Positions 50,994-60,542 of a stretch of 64,000 nucleotides of DNA are shown here, one piece after another. Origin of the DNA: Lewinellaceae bacterium (lineage in GTDB: Bacteria; Bacteroidota; Bacteroidia; Chitinophagales; Saprospiraceae); assembly GCA_020636075.1 (NCBI GenBank), contig JACJYO010000007.1, forward strand, positions 248,001 through 312,000. The letters are read 5' to 3'. Position 1 is the first letter of the stretch. Every line of letters begins with the position of its first letter. A program made the position numbers and the translations under genes. Under the pieces are notes generated by a model. That model was not told the DNA's origin. It searched no databases and saw only the letters and a list, made by a program, of their open reading frames with translations.

Positions 50994-52406
50994 TTAATGC
51001 TGAGACGTTTGGCGAGCAACTTTTAGTGCGTCGATCTCTTTTTGCTGCGCAATCAGCAGGAGGGTCAGTTCCTCTACTTTTTGCAAGAGCACGCGGTTCA
51101 TTTCGCCGAGTTCAATACCGCCGTTTTGAGCAACTTCAGCCGCGGAAGGCACGCCGGGTAAGTGTTTGTTTTTTGCATAAAATCTGCCCACTCGGTCAGG
51201 TCGGGTGTGGTGTAATCCGATTCGAACACATAGTCGGGCCAGTTGGCCTGCAGTGCCACTTTAACTTCGGTGGCGATTGCACTGCCATTCACGTACAACA
51301 TGTAAACTACCCGGGGTGGAGGGCGGATTGCCAACGATCATACGGCCGTCTACACGGGCGTCCAAGGCAATGTGTGCCGATTCGTTCACCGCAAGGTCAC
51401 CGCCAACATTAGCGTTGTTGACAACCACAATGGTGTTTCCTACGGTCGCGTTGCCGCTTACGCCCAGGTTGCCGCCGATGGAAGCGTTACTTCCGGTTGC
51501 CAGCGTGCCGTTCAGCGTGGAGTTTCCGTTCACCTGGAGGTCGCTGCTGATCGTTGCATCGCCACCCAGGCGGGTGTTGCCGTTCACGTCGAGTTTGGCT
51601 GTCGGCGTGGTCGTTGCGATCCCGACGTTGGTGCCGTCATCCCAGAGCTGGCTGTCGCCGAGCGCGCTGGGCGCCGTGAATTTGGCGATGCGGTTTGGCG
51701 TGCCGTTGATGTCTTCGCTGGTGAGCAGTTTGCTCCAGTTGGCGCCGATCCAGTCGGCAGCATTTCCGGATTTGCGGCGGTTCCAGATGCCGTCGTCGCC
51801 AAAGAACAACTGGTGGTCTAGGCTGGTGCCACCGGGTGCGAGCGAGAGCAGGCCGCCCTGTGGGTTGAGGCTGGGTGGGAGCGCCAGGCCGCCGGTGAGT
51901 GCCGAGCGGTTTTTCCGTTCGAAATAGGCCTCGTCGATGTAGGTGTTCGGCGCATCATTCGTGGACGCGTTGTCGTCGAAGTGAATGCGACCGAAAAAAT
52001 CGCCGGTAGTGTGCGTGTTGCCGACCGTGTGCAAGTTGAAAGCCGGTGTGAGGGTGCCGATCCCGACCAGACCGTTGTCGGTGATCACCATGCGATCGAA
52101 CGGGCCGGAAGCGCCGGTGCGAAAGATCAGGTTGGCCGGAACCACGCCGGGGCTGACCGGGCCGGTTGCAAAAGCGCGCATGGAAACGGCCGTTGGTACA
52201 TTGTTGGTTTCCGTGAGGGCGTTAAACTTGATCTCACCCAACAGATCGCCTTGCACTACTGGTTCGGCGCCGAATGGGCCACTGTTGTGTTTGTACAGGA
52301 TCAGTTCGGGTTTTGTGCCACTGACTTGCGCGAAGCTGTTTTGTGAAAATGCGCATACCATGCAAAGTACGAGCAGGAGGAGGATTGGAGAAGTAAGCTG
52401 TTTCAT
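50994..52406 (-). pseudogene. Tail-fibre-like/trimeric secreted protein with two compensating frameshifts
   Basis: Main frame 52406-51261 encodes a signal peptide and a repetitive beta-rich stretch (VNGNSTLNGTLATGSNASIGG, a trimeric spike-like pattern). It then goes out of frame. The expected continuation MLYVNGSAIATEV is in a second frame, and NKHLPGVPSAAEV with the terminal coiled coil (VEELTLLLIAQQKEID) is back in the first. One extra base in the A-run at 51304-51306 and one missing base in the T-run at 51169-51174 explain both shifts; the net is zero and the span is 471 codons. Relatives in Saprospiraceae end exactly like this. It is either a real double mutation or two sequencing errors. 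A CCCCCACC/GGTGGGGG hairpin (52429-52447) lies just upstream of the start. Confidence 0.8.
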
Positions 52407-52653
52407 TGGTTAAAATTTAGAGGTTAACCCCCCACCTCCGGTGGGGGTATTTGAAAAAAACATACCCGGCAACCGCAAAAGCAACTGGTTAAAATCAATT
52501 TGCATGACCGGGTAACGCCACAAATTTTCAGGTCGCCGGATGTTTTTCTTTGGAAGCGCTTTGGAAATGGTTGGGAAATATTTTTGACATGCGACTATTC
52601 CTCTCAAACAGCAACCCCGCCAGGTGCCATGTTTACCTAAAACCAAAGCATCT

Positions 52654-52989
52654 ATGCAAACCAGTGAATTCCCTATTTTCCAAACGCTGCTCAACGACGT
52701 ACACACTAAAGCCTTTGGCGAACCCCTCTCCTTCCTGCCACACGGAAAAGCCCAGGCCCTCAGTTGGTTCATTGAAGAAACAACCGGCCAACTGTTGAGC
52801 TACAAAACGCTGAGCAACTACGTCAGCGCCATTCTCCAAAAAGAACCGGAAACCATCAATCCCACGACGACAACCCTGGCCATCCTGGTCCGCTATGTTC
52901 AGGGCGGACTGCGCGGAAACGACGGTGTGGTTTGGTACCAGTACCGGGGGCGGCAATTGCAACCGCAAAGATCCGCCGCTCAGTGCTGA
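52654..52989 (+). CDS. Small helical protein, function unknown
   Basis: 111 residues from the ATG at 52654. No signal peptide. Helical, with LPHGKAQALSWFIEETTGQLLSYKTLSNYVSAIL resembling a domain-sized helical bundle, then a Gly-rich WYQYRGRQ end. The SYKTLSNYV stretch recalls a DNA-binding helix, but this is only an impression. It lies alone between oppositely directed genes, and no family is assigned. Confidence 0.6.
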   Translation: MQTSEFPIFQTLLNDVHTKAFGEPLSFLPHGKAQALSWFIEETTGQLLSYKTLSNYVSAILQKEPETINPTTTTLAILVRYVQGGLRGNDGVVWYQYRGRQLQPQRSAAQC

Positions 52990-53130
52990 CCAGGCAAGAC
53001 TGCTTTTTGCACAGCAGAAAATATCGACGAACCAAAAAAACTAGTGAAAAAAACAACGTGCGGTGTGACCGAAAAAATGCGGAAAGGTTCAGCGCATGTT
53101 TTTGGGGAAGCTTTCAACGTTCAATCCCGG

Positions 53131-54663
53131 TTATTGTCGGCGTATTTCCTGCACCCGTTCGGTCCAAAAATCGGCAAAACTCCGGCGCGGATGCTGGCAC
53201 AGGTACACGGTGGTGCCCAACTCACGCGCAAAGGTATCCCGGACACTGCCCACTGCCCGGATGTCGGAGAAGATCGCCTGTACATCCTCACCCAGTTCGT
53301 CGTTGATGTAAATAAGGGTTTCCGCCTTGGTGTGTAACGGCATCCAGAGCCGGTAGGAGTCCGAAAAACTCACCGCAGGCGGCAAGTTGGCGCGGCGCCC
53401 GAAATAATCCACGGCGCCAGCCTGGCCATAGTTTTCACCGTAAATCAGGACCGGTGTTCCGGGCGGAACTTGTTGGTAAGCGCGGACGGCTGCCTGCCCA
53501 ATTTCCGGCCAGCCCAACATGTCTGCAAAATCTTGTGGCAGGCTGTGGTGCCGCCCGTCTTCCCAGCGGGTAATGACATCAAAATGCAGTGTTTCCCGGG
53601 CCCATTGGCAATAGGTGGCCATTTTGGGCGGCGCAAACAAAGGAATAGCCAGCGGCGCCATGGGCAGGAGCAAGCCGATCATGACAACCGGCAACACAAC
53701 CCGAACGGGCGTTTTGGTCGCAGTTTTTTCCCAAAAAACACCCCCGGCGGCCATCAGCACCGGGTAAATGCCCAGGCTGTAATAATGTTTTCCCTTTAAC
53801 AGCAGCAACAGTGCAATAACACCTGCCGCGCCGTATAAAAAAATCCGGTGGTTCAAATTCCTGCTTTTCCACAGGAACCAAACGCCTGGCACCCACACGA
53901 GCAGGCCGGTAAAGTGCATGACCAGTTGGTCCGATAAAAAGTCGGCAGCCTGTACGTTGACCAATTGGGATGCCTGCAACGCCCGCATGTGACTGATCAC
54001 CGGAAATCCGTTTGCCACTTGCCAGATCAGGTTGGGCGATATTACCAGCAAGGCCAGGCCTGCGGCAAAAAAGGTGTCACGCCGGATCAATAGTTTGCGC
54101 GCAGGCGTAAGTAACAGGGCAAGCGCCAGGGCCGCTATGAACAGCAGGATCAGGTATTTATTCAGAAAAAAAATGCCGAGGGCTACGCCGAAAATGAGCA
54201 GGTAAACGCGCCGGTTGGTATTGCGGTAGCGCAGGAACAGGTAGCAAAGTAAGGTCCAGCCCAAAATATCAAAAACAACCGGTTGGAACATCATGCTGGT
54301 CCGCAAAAAGGCCGGTGAAACAGCGGCTGTTAGCGCTGCGAGCAATTGCGCATAGCGTCCGCCGCCCAGTTCGCGGGCCAGCAAGCCGGTCAGTATGACG
54401 ATTCCGCAGCCGCCCAATGTTGGTAATAAGCGCACGGCAAAAAGGGAGCCACCCAGCACTTCCTGAGCGACCCAGCCCAACCAACCAACCAGCGGTGGAT
54501 TGGACCAATAACCCCAGTCGGGGTGTTGGCCCAGGGCCAGGTAAAGCAGCTCGTCGCGATGGAAGCCGTAAACGGTGTTTACATACAGGTGGGCGCATAG
54601 TTTGATTGCTGTTACCGCGAGTATGGCGGTCCAAAATACGGGTACCCGATTCGAAAGAGTCAT
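53131..54663 (-). CDS. GT39 family polyprenyl-linked glycosyltransferase, integral membrane
   Basis: 510 residues from the ATG at 54663, 10 bases after the stop of the upstream gene. GT-C fold of the ArnT/protein-O-mannosyltransferase type: the first periplasmic loop has GFHRDELLYLALGQ with the acidic catalytic residues, followed by about ten transmembrane segments and a soluble C-terminal domain. Such enzymes move a sugar from a polyprenyl phosphate carrier onto lipid or protein in the periplasm. A GT2 able to make such a donor is at 27.8 kb. The acceptor is unknown. Confidence 0.88.
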   Translation of the reverse strand: MTLSNRVPVFWTAILAVTAIKLCAHLYVNTVYGFHRDELLYLALGQHPDWGYWSNPPLVGWLGWVAQEVLGGSLFAVRLLPTLGGCGIVILTGLLARELGGGRYAQLLAALTAAVSPAFLRTSMMFQPVVFDILGWTLLCYLFLRYRNTNRRVYLLIFGVALGIFFLNKYLILLFIAALALALLLTPARKLLIRRDTFFAAGLALLVISPNLIWQVANGFPVISHMRALQASQLVNVQAADFLSDQLVMHFTGLLVWVPGVWFLWKSRNLNHRIFLYGAAGVIALLLLLKGKHYYSLGIYPVLMAAGGVFWEKTATKTPVRVVLPVVMIGLLLPMAPLAIPLFAPPKMATYCQWARETLHFDVITRWEDGRHHSLPQDFADMLGWPEIGQAAVRAYQQVPPGTPVLIYGENYGQAGAVDYFGRRANLPPAVSFSDSYRLWMPLHTKAETLIYINDELGEDVQAIFSDIRAVGSVRDTFARELGTTVYLCQHPRRSFADFWTERVQEIRRQ

Positions 54664-54673
54664 GCGCAGGTGC

Positions 54674-55846
54674 TTATTGCCCAACTTCCTTCCAGCCAGG
54701 CGCAGGCATATCCATTGCCGGGTGGTTTCCGCCGAAGCGATAACCAACACCTAAGTTGATGGAATAATCGGCAAATGCGGCGTCACCGTGGCGTTGGCCG
54801 TTTGGATCGGCAAGGTCGTAGGTGCTTTTTGTACGGTTCCGGTAGATCGCAACCGGTACTGTGAGTGCGATGCTGAACCGGTTGTTCTGAAAATTTATGC
54901 CGGGCTCTGCAGCCACGATGTAGCCGGGCCGGCGGAAGCCATCGCTTTTGCCAATAAAATCTTGCGGCGGAATACCTTCAATCCGGCCGCCAAGGCTGAT
55001 TGCCAGCGATTTTGTTGGCAGGAGCAAATAGTTCAATCCCAATCTTGCCAGGTATTGATCGGCAACGGAGTGGTAGGCAATGAGCGGGTCCGTATTGTCC
55101 AGGGTGCCGCGGGTCAGGGTGTTGTTGGTATTTCTTGGGTTGGACAGGTAAAAACCGTTGGCGTACAGCGTGGCCCGGGGTGTAAGGCTGGCATATGCCT
55201 GCAGTTCAATGGTGAAGCCGATGCCACCGTCGCCCAGTTGGATCGACTGGTCTACAGCCCGAATGGTTGTAGAGTCGGAGCCATCGACCGTGCTGCGTTT
55301 GTGAAAGGCGTCTTGCACATTGGAATTGCCGGTTGGCAATTTTATCCCGGCGCCCAATGCAATATTGTAGGTAGAGTGCTGCTCCGGATTAAACAGCCAG
55401 TAGCTGGCAGCCAGGCGCAAGTCGCCGATCCCCCGGCTGTTGGTGTGGAAGCGTTTTTGCTCCGGGTTGGCCGTGGAGGAGTTGCCGTAGTGTTCGTACA
55501 GGGAAGAGCGGTCGTAAAAAATGATGGGCAGATTGGCGGCCAGACTCAGGCGGTTAGTCAGGCTGTAAGCAAGGCCGAGGTCGGCAATATGTGCGATATT
55601 GATGACTTCGGTGCCCATTTCCACGCGATTCATTTCTTCGTGGTCACCCCTGAAATGCCTGAAAGAGCGGAAATAGCGGTAGTTGAGGTTGGCTTGCCAT
55701 TCTCCTTTTGCGAGCAAAGTGGTAGCCGAGGCTGCACCGCAACCACCGACCTGGCGGATAGCCACGCAACCCTGAGCGCTGATTTGGGAGTGAAGAAAGA
55801 GGGCGAAAATGCCTGAAAAAAGACAAAGGTGTAAGGTGTTTTTCAT
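54674..55846 (-). CDS. Outer-membrane beta-barrel protein
   Basis: 390 residues with a signal peptide (cleavage near QISAQ). The mature protein starts with a Cys-containing GCVAIRQVGGCG motif, followed by alternating amphipathic strands (SLAANLPIIFYDRSSLYEH, NIALGAGIKLPTGNS, LGVGYRFGG) typical of the transporter-like barrels grouped as MetA-pathway/phenol-degradation outer-membrane proteins. No specific substrate can be read. It lies 10 bases upstream of the GT39 gene, so the two form an operon. Confidence 0.75.
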   Translation of the reverse strand: MKNTLHLCLFSGIFALFLHSQISAQGCVAIRQVGGCGAASATTLLAKGEWQANLNYRYFRSFRHFRGDHEEMNRVEMGTEVINIAHIADLGLAYSLTNRLSLAANLPIIFYDRSSLYEHYGNSSTANPEQKRFHTNSRGIGDLRLAASYWLFNPEQHSTYNIALGAGIKLPTGNSNVQDAFHKRSTVDGSDSTTIRAVDQSIQLGDGGIGFTIELQAYASLTPRATLYANGFYLSNPRNTNNTLTRGTLDNTDPLIAYHSVADQYLARLGLNYLLLPTKSLAISLGGRIEGIPPQDFIGKSDGFRRPGYIVAAEPGINFQNNRFSIALTVPVAIYRNRTKSTYDLADPNGQRHGDAAFADYSINLGVGYRFGGNHPAMDMPAPGWKEVGQ

Positions 55847-55993
55847 GATACGACGGGTAGTTAGTGAAAAGGGTTTACAAAGGTACCAAATGCCCCAATA
55901 AAACTTAAAACAGCCAGGTTAAACCGAACAGGCTTTGGTTTTAATAGAGGCAGCATCAAAAGATGGAATTTTGAAATGCTTGCCGTAGATTGT

Positions 55994-56064
55994 TTTTACA
56001 CCACGGAGCCACGGAGGGCACAGAGAATCATTCTCCGTGCCCTCCGTGGCTCCGTGGTGTAAAA
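55994..56064. repeat. 71-bp palindrome, CCACGGAG family
   Basis: Arms 55994-56028 and 56030-56064 are 35 bp with one mismatch, starting TTTTACACCACGGAGCCACG, around one central base. It is the most perfect member of this family in the window and lies 27 bases downstream of the cyclase stop codon. Confidence 0.88.
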
Positions 56065-56090
56065 TTAAAACTTAAACCTTGTCTGGATTC

Positions 56091-57683
56091 CTAGTTTTCC
56101 ACGAAGTACATGTCAATCTCGCCCTTGTTTTTGGCGGGTATTTTACCGCGGTATTGGCAGGGGAAATATTGTTTGATGACTTTATGCACTTCGCCAGAAA
56201 TATTGATTTTACCGCCCTCACCGGCCGATTCGATCCGGGATGCGATATTCACCGTGTCGCCCCAAATATCAAAGGCAAACTTTCTGGAGCCTACCACACC
56301 GGCAACTACGGGTCCGGTATGAATGCCGATGCGGGCTTCAAAAATCGGTTGGTTTCGTTTGCTGCGTTCCAGGTTCCATTGGGTCAGCCAGGATTGCATT
56401 TCCTGAGCGGCTTTCACCATATCGTGCAATTGACTGTCGCCGTCGTTGATCAGGCCTCCGGCGGCCATGTAGGCATCGCCGATGGTTTTGATCTTTTCCA
56501 GTTTGTACTTGGCTATGATATCATCAAAAGCACGAAAACAGGTGTCTAATTCAGTTACCAGTTGTTGTGGCGAAAGGACTTCAGCAATTTTACTGAAGCC
56601 GACAAAATCAGCGAAGAGTACCCCTACATCATCAAAATAGCGGGCGCTGGTGCTGCCGTTTTTCTTCAGTTCTTCGGCCACAAGTGCAGGCAAAATATTG
56701 AGCAGGAGATCTTCCGAGCGCTTTTGTTCCGAGCGGATAATTTTGTTCTTTTCACGCAACAGGTGTGCATTTTGCCGAGCCCGATAATAGCTGAATGCAG
56801 CGCCTCCTGCAAGCATGATCATAGCGACCATGGCAGCCAGGTAGAAATTACGTTTGCTTTCGGATTCGCGTAAGGCAAGTTCGGCATTTGTTACGTTGAG
56901 CGCATCCAGGTTGCTGCGATATTCGAGCGAGTCGAGTTTGTTCCGGTGTTGCATGAGCAGGAGCGCTGCTTTCATCTGATTTTCAGTCATCTGATCGATG
57001 AAAGCCTCTTGTTGTTTCAGCTCGGCCTGGAGTTGCTGGCGTTCTTTTTCGTAGTTGAGGCGTTGCAGCGTAGAGCTTTCCTGGGTTTTTTGTTGTACCA
57101 GCAACTGATCGGTGATTACCGACAGTTCTTCCTGCAATTCCTGCCGTGTGAGTGGTTTTTCCAGTGCAATACTTGGATTGCTGGGCAGGGCTTCGATCAG
57201 ATTCTTCGCGCGATTGATTTCCATGTCAATCTCAGCCAGCTCATCCTTGCGATCGTATTTTTCCGCCAATGTTCGCAGCGACTCCAAATTGTCAAGATAC
57301 AACTGCTTATTGGGGCGACTCATTTTTTTGAGCAGTTGATTGCTTTCCCGGAATTTGGCTGCAGCGCGGTCTTTACCGAACAATCCGCGTTTGCCGGTAA
57401 TAGCTAAAATTTTTCCTTCCTGGTTGAGTGTGATCGCCTCATAACTGTTGCGTTTCATCCGTCCTGCCAGGTCTGTGCCATCTTCGGCATACTTGAGTGC
57501 CTTGTCGTAATCGCCTGCTGCAATGTATGCTTCGGAAAGTTCGACAAAGGTTTCAATCCGTTCAACGCCTGCAACGGAGCGCAATTTTGATTCAAGATCC
57601 TGAATTTGGGCATTTTGCGCGATGCCAAACAATGGCAACAGTAGGCCCAGGGTAGTCAAAAAAACGTTTAGTATTGCTTTCAT
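56091..57683 (-). CDS. Class III adenylate cyclase with periplasmic helical sensor
   Basis: 530 residues. Signal peptide; a helical repeat (TPR-like) region about 25-140; a long coiled coil to about 275; one transmembrane segment near 280-300 (FYLAAMVAMIMLAGGAAFSYY); a short helical linker; then the cyclase domain (about 340-527). Metal-binding Asp residues are in LFADFVGFS and IGDAY. The Lys in EKIKTIGD and the Asp in FDIWGD favour ATP over GTP, and NIASRIES holds the transition-state Asn and Arg. It probably makes cAMP in response to a periplasmic signal. A TATCTTTG element lies upstream at 57727-57720. Confidence 0.9.
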   Translation of the reverse strand: MKAILNVFLTTLGLLLPLFGIAQNAQIQDLESKLRSVAGVERIETFVELSEAYIAAGDYDKALKYAEDGTDLAGRMKRNSYEAITLNQEGKILAITGKRGLFGKDRAAAKFRESNQLLKKMSRPNKQLYLDNLESLRTLAEKYDRKDELAEIDMEINRAKNLIEALPSNPSIALEKPLTRQELQEELSVITDQLLVQQKTQESSTLQRLNYEKERQQLQAELKQQEAFIDQMTENQMKAALLLMQHRNKLDSLEYRSNLDALNVTNAELALRESESKRNFYLAAMVAMIMLAGGAAFSYYRARQNAHLLREKNKIIRSEQKRSEDLLLNILPALVAEELKKNGSTSARYFDDVGVLFADFVGFSKIAEVLSPQQLVTELDTCFRAFDDIIAKYKLEKIKTIGDAYMAAGGLINDGDSQLHDMVKAAQEMQSWLTQWNLERSKRNQPIFEARIGIHTGPVVAGVVGSRKFAFDIWGDTVNIASRIESAGEGGKINISGEVHKVIKQYFPCQYRGKIPAKNKGEIDMYFVEN

Positions 57684-57719
57684 TTTAAAACCAAAATGGT
57701 CTTTTTACAAGAGGTTAGG

Positions 57720-57727
57720 CAAAGATA
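57720..57727 (-). promoter_or_regulatory. -7 element of the cyclase gene
   Basis: The - strand reads TATCTTTG, an exact TAnnTTTG, 37 bases upstream of the cyclase ATG. A -33 TTTG at the normal distance is not clear. Confidence 0.5.
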
Positions 57728-57752
57728 AAGCCAAACTTTAGACTTTTACAGC

Positions 57753-58940
57753 ATGCTCACACCCGCCGACCGGCAATTTATTCAGGATCACCTGCAAGAT
57801 GACCTGCACCGGCTTTTGCTTTCAGCCAGCCGGTATCCCGATGTTCAGGTGCCGGTAGCGGTGGCGCAGATCGAGGCGTTTCGGAAAATCCGGGAAAAAG
57901 TTCCTTCCTGGTTTCGCTTCGATCTGATTATGCCGCCGGTACGCTCGGTGGAGCAAGCGTCGTCCGAAGAAACTGCCCGGTTCAAGACCGGGTTGTTTTC
58001 CGGAAATTCCATGGCCGACCTTACAGGAGGCATGGGTATCGACAGCTGGTTTTTCTCCCGGCAATTTAACCAGGTGGTGTATGTCGAACAACAACCCCAG
58101 TTGGTTGAAAACGCCCGGCACAACTTTGACGTATTGGAGGCCCGGAATATCAACGTCCTTGCGGCAGATTCTGCATTTTTTTTAAAACAGACCGATCTGC
58201 ATTTCGACCTGATCTACCTCGACCCGGGCCGGCGCCACGAACTTAAAGGCAAGGTGTTTCAGTTGGCAGATTGTGCGCCTAATATCCTGGAAATCAAAAC
58301 AGAACTACTAAATACGAGTGATCGCGTTTTGCTGAAAACAGCCCCTATGCTCGATATATTCCAGGCGGTAGAGCAGATCGGTTTGGTAAGCCGGATTTGG
58401 GTAGTCTCAGTGGCAGGGGAGTGTAAGGAAGTACTGTATTTGTTGGAAAAAAAGGCTCCGGCAACTGATGAAATCCCGATTGAGGTAGTTTGTCTGGGTG
58501 GCGGGGCGCCCGGTTTTCAATTTACCCGCGCGGAAGAACAGGCTGCACAACCGGCCTTTTCCATGCCGCAGCAATTTGTTTACGAACCCGATGCGGCGGT
58601 GCTCAAAGCCGGGGCTTTTAAAAGTTTTGCTATGCGGTTTGGTTTGGCAAAACTGCATCCGAATACGCATTTGTACACCAGCCAAACCCTTGTGCCCAAT
58701 GTGCCTGGCCGGGCGTTTCACGTAGAGGCTGTACTGAAATACGATCGGAAGGCACTGCACGAAGTCCTTCCGGATGGGCAGGCGAATCTGGCGACCCGGA
58801 ATTTTCCGGATTCCGTTGTGCAAATGCGCAAAAAACTGGGGGTTCGGGATGGGGGCGATTATTATGTTTTTGGGGTGACGGATTACACTGATCGAAAAAT
58901 TCTGCTCCTCTGTCGCCGTGTGCTTGACAAAACCACCTAA
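57753..58940 (+). CDS. Class I SAM-dependent methyltransferase with THUMP-like C-terminal domain
   Basis: 395 residues. SAM-binding motif MADLTGGMGIDSWF, motif II VVYVEQQP, and DLIYLDPGRRHE (motif IV). The C-terminal part (about 250-395) is like the ferredoxin/THUMP-like domain of the conserved Bacteroidota family typified by the structure of Porphyromonas PG_1098. The architecture suggests RNA as target, but the modified base is unknown. It diverges from the cyclase gene with about 70 bases between starts. Confidence 0.85.
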   Translation: MLTPADRQFIQDHLQDDLHRLLLSASRYPDVQVPVAVAQIEAFRKIREKVPSWFRFDLIMPPVRSVEQASSEETARFKTGLFSGNSMADLTGGMGIDSWFFSRQFNQVVYVEQQPQLVENARHNFDVLEARNINVLAADSAFFLKQTDLHFDLIYLDPGRRHELKGKVFQLADCAPNILEIKTELLNTSDRVLLKTAPMLDIFQAVEQIGLVSRIWVVSVAGECKEVLYLLEKKAPATDEIPIEVVCLGGGAPGFQFTRAEEQAAQPAFSMPQQFVYEPDAAVLKAGAFKSFAMRFGLAKLHPNTHLYTSQTLVPNVPGRAFHVEAVLKYDRKALHEVLPDGQANLATRNFPDSVVQMRKKLGVRDGGDYYVFGVTDYTDRKILLLCRRVLDKTT

Positions 58941-59061
58941 AGGTTAACACATTTGCCGCACAAGTTTTGTCAAAACGTTAAAGTGAAAAACCTTGAAAAT
59001 AAGGACAGTGCATCCGCCGTCTATTGTTTCGCTGCTCCGGTTTGCCACAAAACTACCTTCT

Positions 59062-59985
59062 ATGCGATCCTCCCAGTTTGTGGGTTTTTTAATGTCTTGT
59101 TTCCTGGCCATTTTGAGTCAGACCACACTTGTGGGCCAAGCGGTTGACTTGCGGCAAGACCTCGCCTTTTTTCGGGCCAAAATCCCGGAGTTCCAGTTAT
59201 GGCTCCGTCAAAACCAATTGGATCACATCATTTACGCGGATAGCGTGGCTGTCACCCCACAGAAAACTACCCTGTTTTTAATGGCGTCGTACAAGGGCCT
59301 TCGCGTATGCGACTCCTTGCAATGTGCCTGGGAACGCCTCCAGTTGGAAAACCGCCGCCAACATGGCCAGTTTTTTCACGAACGGCTGTTGCACAAATGG
59401 GCATTTCTGGCCGAAGTGCACGAAGAGCAGGCAGAGGTGGTGGTGCGCTGCCATGACCCGGCGCACTTTATCGCCCGAATCAACAGCCGCAACGGGTATA
59501 TGCCTGTTGATGGCAGAAGTATCCGCGCCGGTGCGGTGGTGGATGTACGTATGCCGGTTTCTTTGCAAGGCGTTAATATTGGCGACAACACGGCAATTAT
59601 TCCGGGAAAATCGGTCAAGGTTGTTTGTACCAACGCACGCCGTTATCTGGCAAACACCTACAAGTCAAAAGGGACGCCCATCCTGTGGAAAGCCCGGGTT
59701 GATAGTTCCTACACCACGGTGGATGAATTTGTTCTGGAAGTAACCCATTTAAACTACGAAATCTGCCCCGACGGCTTTTTTGAATACCACCGGATCTATG
59801 TCAAAGGCCTGCAAAAAGGGCCGGATGTGGAGCTTTCCTGGGAATTTCAGGGGAAATATGGCAGTGGAATAATATTTCCTCCCCGGAAAAACGACTATAA
59901 GGACATGGAAACGCGTTATAAGAACAATCTGGAAATTTACCAGAGGCATTTATTTAAAAAATTATTGGATTATCTTCGCCAATGA
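59062..59985 (+). CDS. Exported protein of unknown function
   Basis: 307 residues from the ATG at 59062, chosen because it gives a signal peptide (MRSSQFVGFLMSCFLAIL, cleavage near LVGQ); the frame is open from 58993. No family was recognised. Mixed alpha/beta composition with a conserved-looking DGFFEYHRIYVKG block and a basic C-terminus with helical heptads. It overlaps the next gene by 4 bases (ATGA), so the two products are probably made together. Confidence 0.65.
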   Translation: MRSSQFVGFLMSCFLAILSQTTLVGQAVDLRQDLAFFRAKIPEFQLWLRQNQLDHIIYADSVAVTPQKTTLFLMASYKGLRVCDSLQCAWERLQLENRRQHGQFFHERLLHKWAFLAEVHEEQAEVVVRCHDPAHFIARINSRNGYMPVDGRSIRAGAVVDVRMPVSLQGVNIGDNTAIIPGKSVKVVCTNARRYLANTYKSKGTPILWKARVDSSYTTVDEFVLEVTHLNYEICPDGFFEYHRIYVKGLQKGPDVELSWEFQGKYGSGIIFPPRKNDYKDMETRYKNNLEIYQRHLFKKLLDYLRQ

Positions 59986-60500
59986 CGAGCACAACTCAGG
60001 CTATGGCAGCAACACAAGCCACGACAACGACAAAATCCAAGGTTGAAGCGAGCAGTACTTCAACTGCAACCACGCTATCGCCTCGCGCCCGAATCGCCCG
60101 GCAAATACTGATCTACCACTTTATTTTGATTGGAATTTCCTGTGTGTATTACCTCTTGCGCGGCTTCGACTTTGAGGAATTTACTTCCCTGATGGGTATT
60201 TTGGCTCCCGTTACCGCAATGTATGGCGGCGCCGTATTCCGGTATATCGGCCGGAGCATTACCGAGCCCAACCTGAATGGGAAAAACAGCCAGCCAATCA
60301 ACAATATGGTACGCTGGTTGGTAAACGGGCATTTCGTAACGGTCATGCTGTTGATCTCACTCAAAGCCCTGGCGCCCAACATTCTCAATTTTCAGGATAT
60401 GACCATGTTCCTGACATTGGTCGAGTCCGCATTGGGTGTTTACATGGGAAATATTATTCTCGCCCTGTTTGAGCCGGAGGCTAAAAAAAGTGATAAGTAA
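59982..60500 (+). CDS. Small membrane protein of unknown function
   Basis: 172 residues. A Thr/Ser/Ala-rich N-terminal tail (about 1-35) is followed by about four hydrophobic segments (43-63, 70-90, 115-135, 140-162) and a short charged end. No family was recognised. Coupled to the exported-protein gene upstream by an ATGA overlap. Confidence 0.65.
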   Translation: MTSTTQAMAATQATTTTKSKVEASSTSTATTLSPRARIARQILIYHFILIGISCVYYLLRGFDFEEFTSLMGILAPVTAMYGGAVFRYIGRSITEPNLNGKNSQPINNMVRWLVNGHFVTVMLLISLKALAPNILNFQDMTMFLTLVESALGVYMGNIILALFEPEAKKSDK

Positions 60501-60542
60501 CCCTTCGCAAGTTGCCGGTTAAGGTTATTTGAAGCGGGCTTT

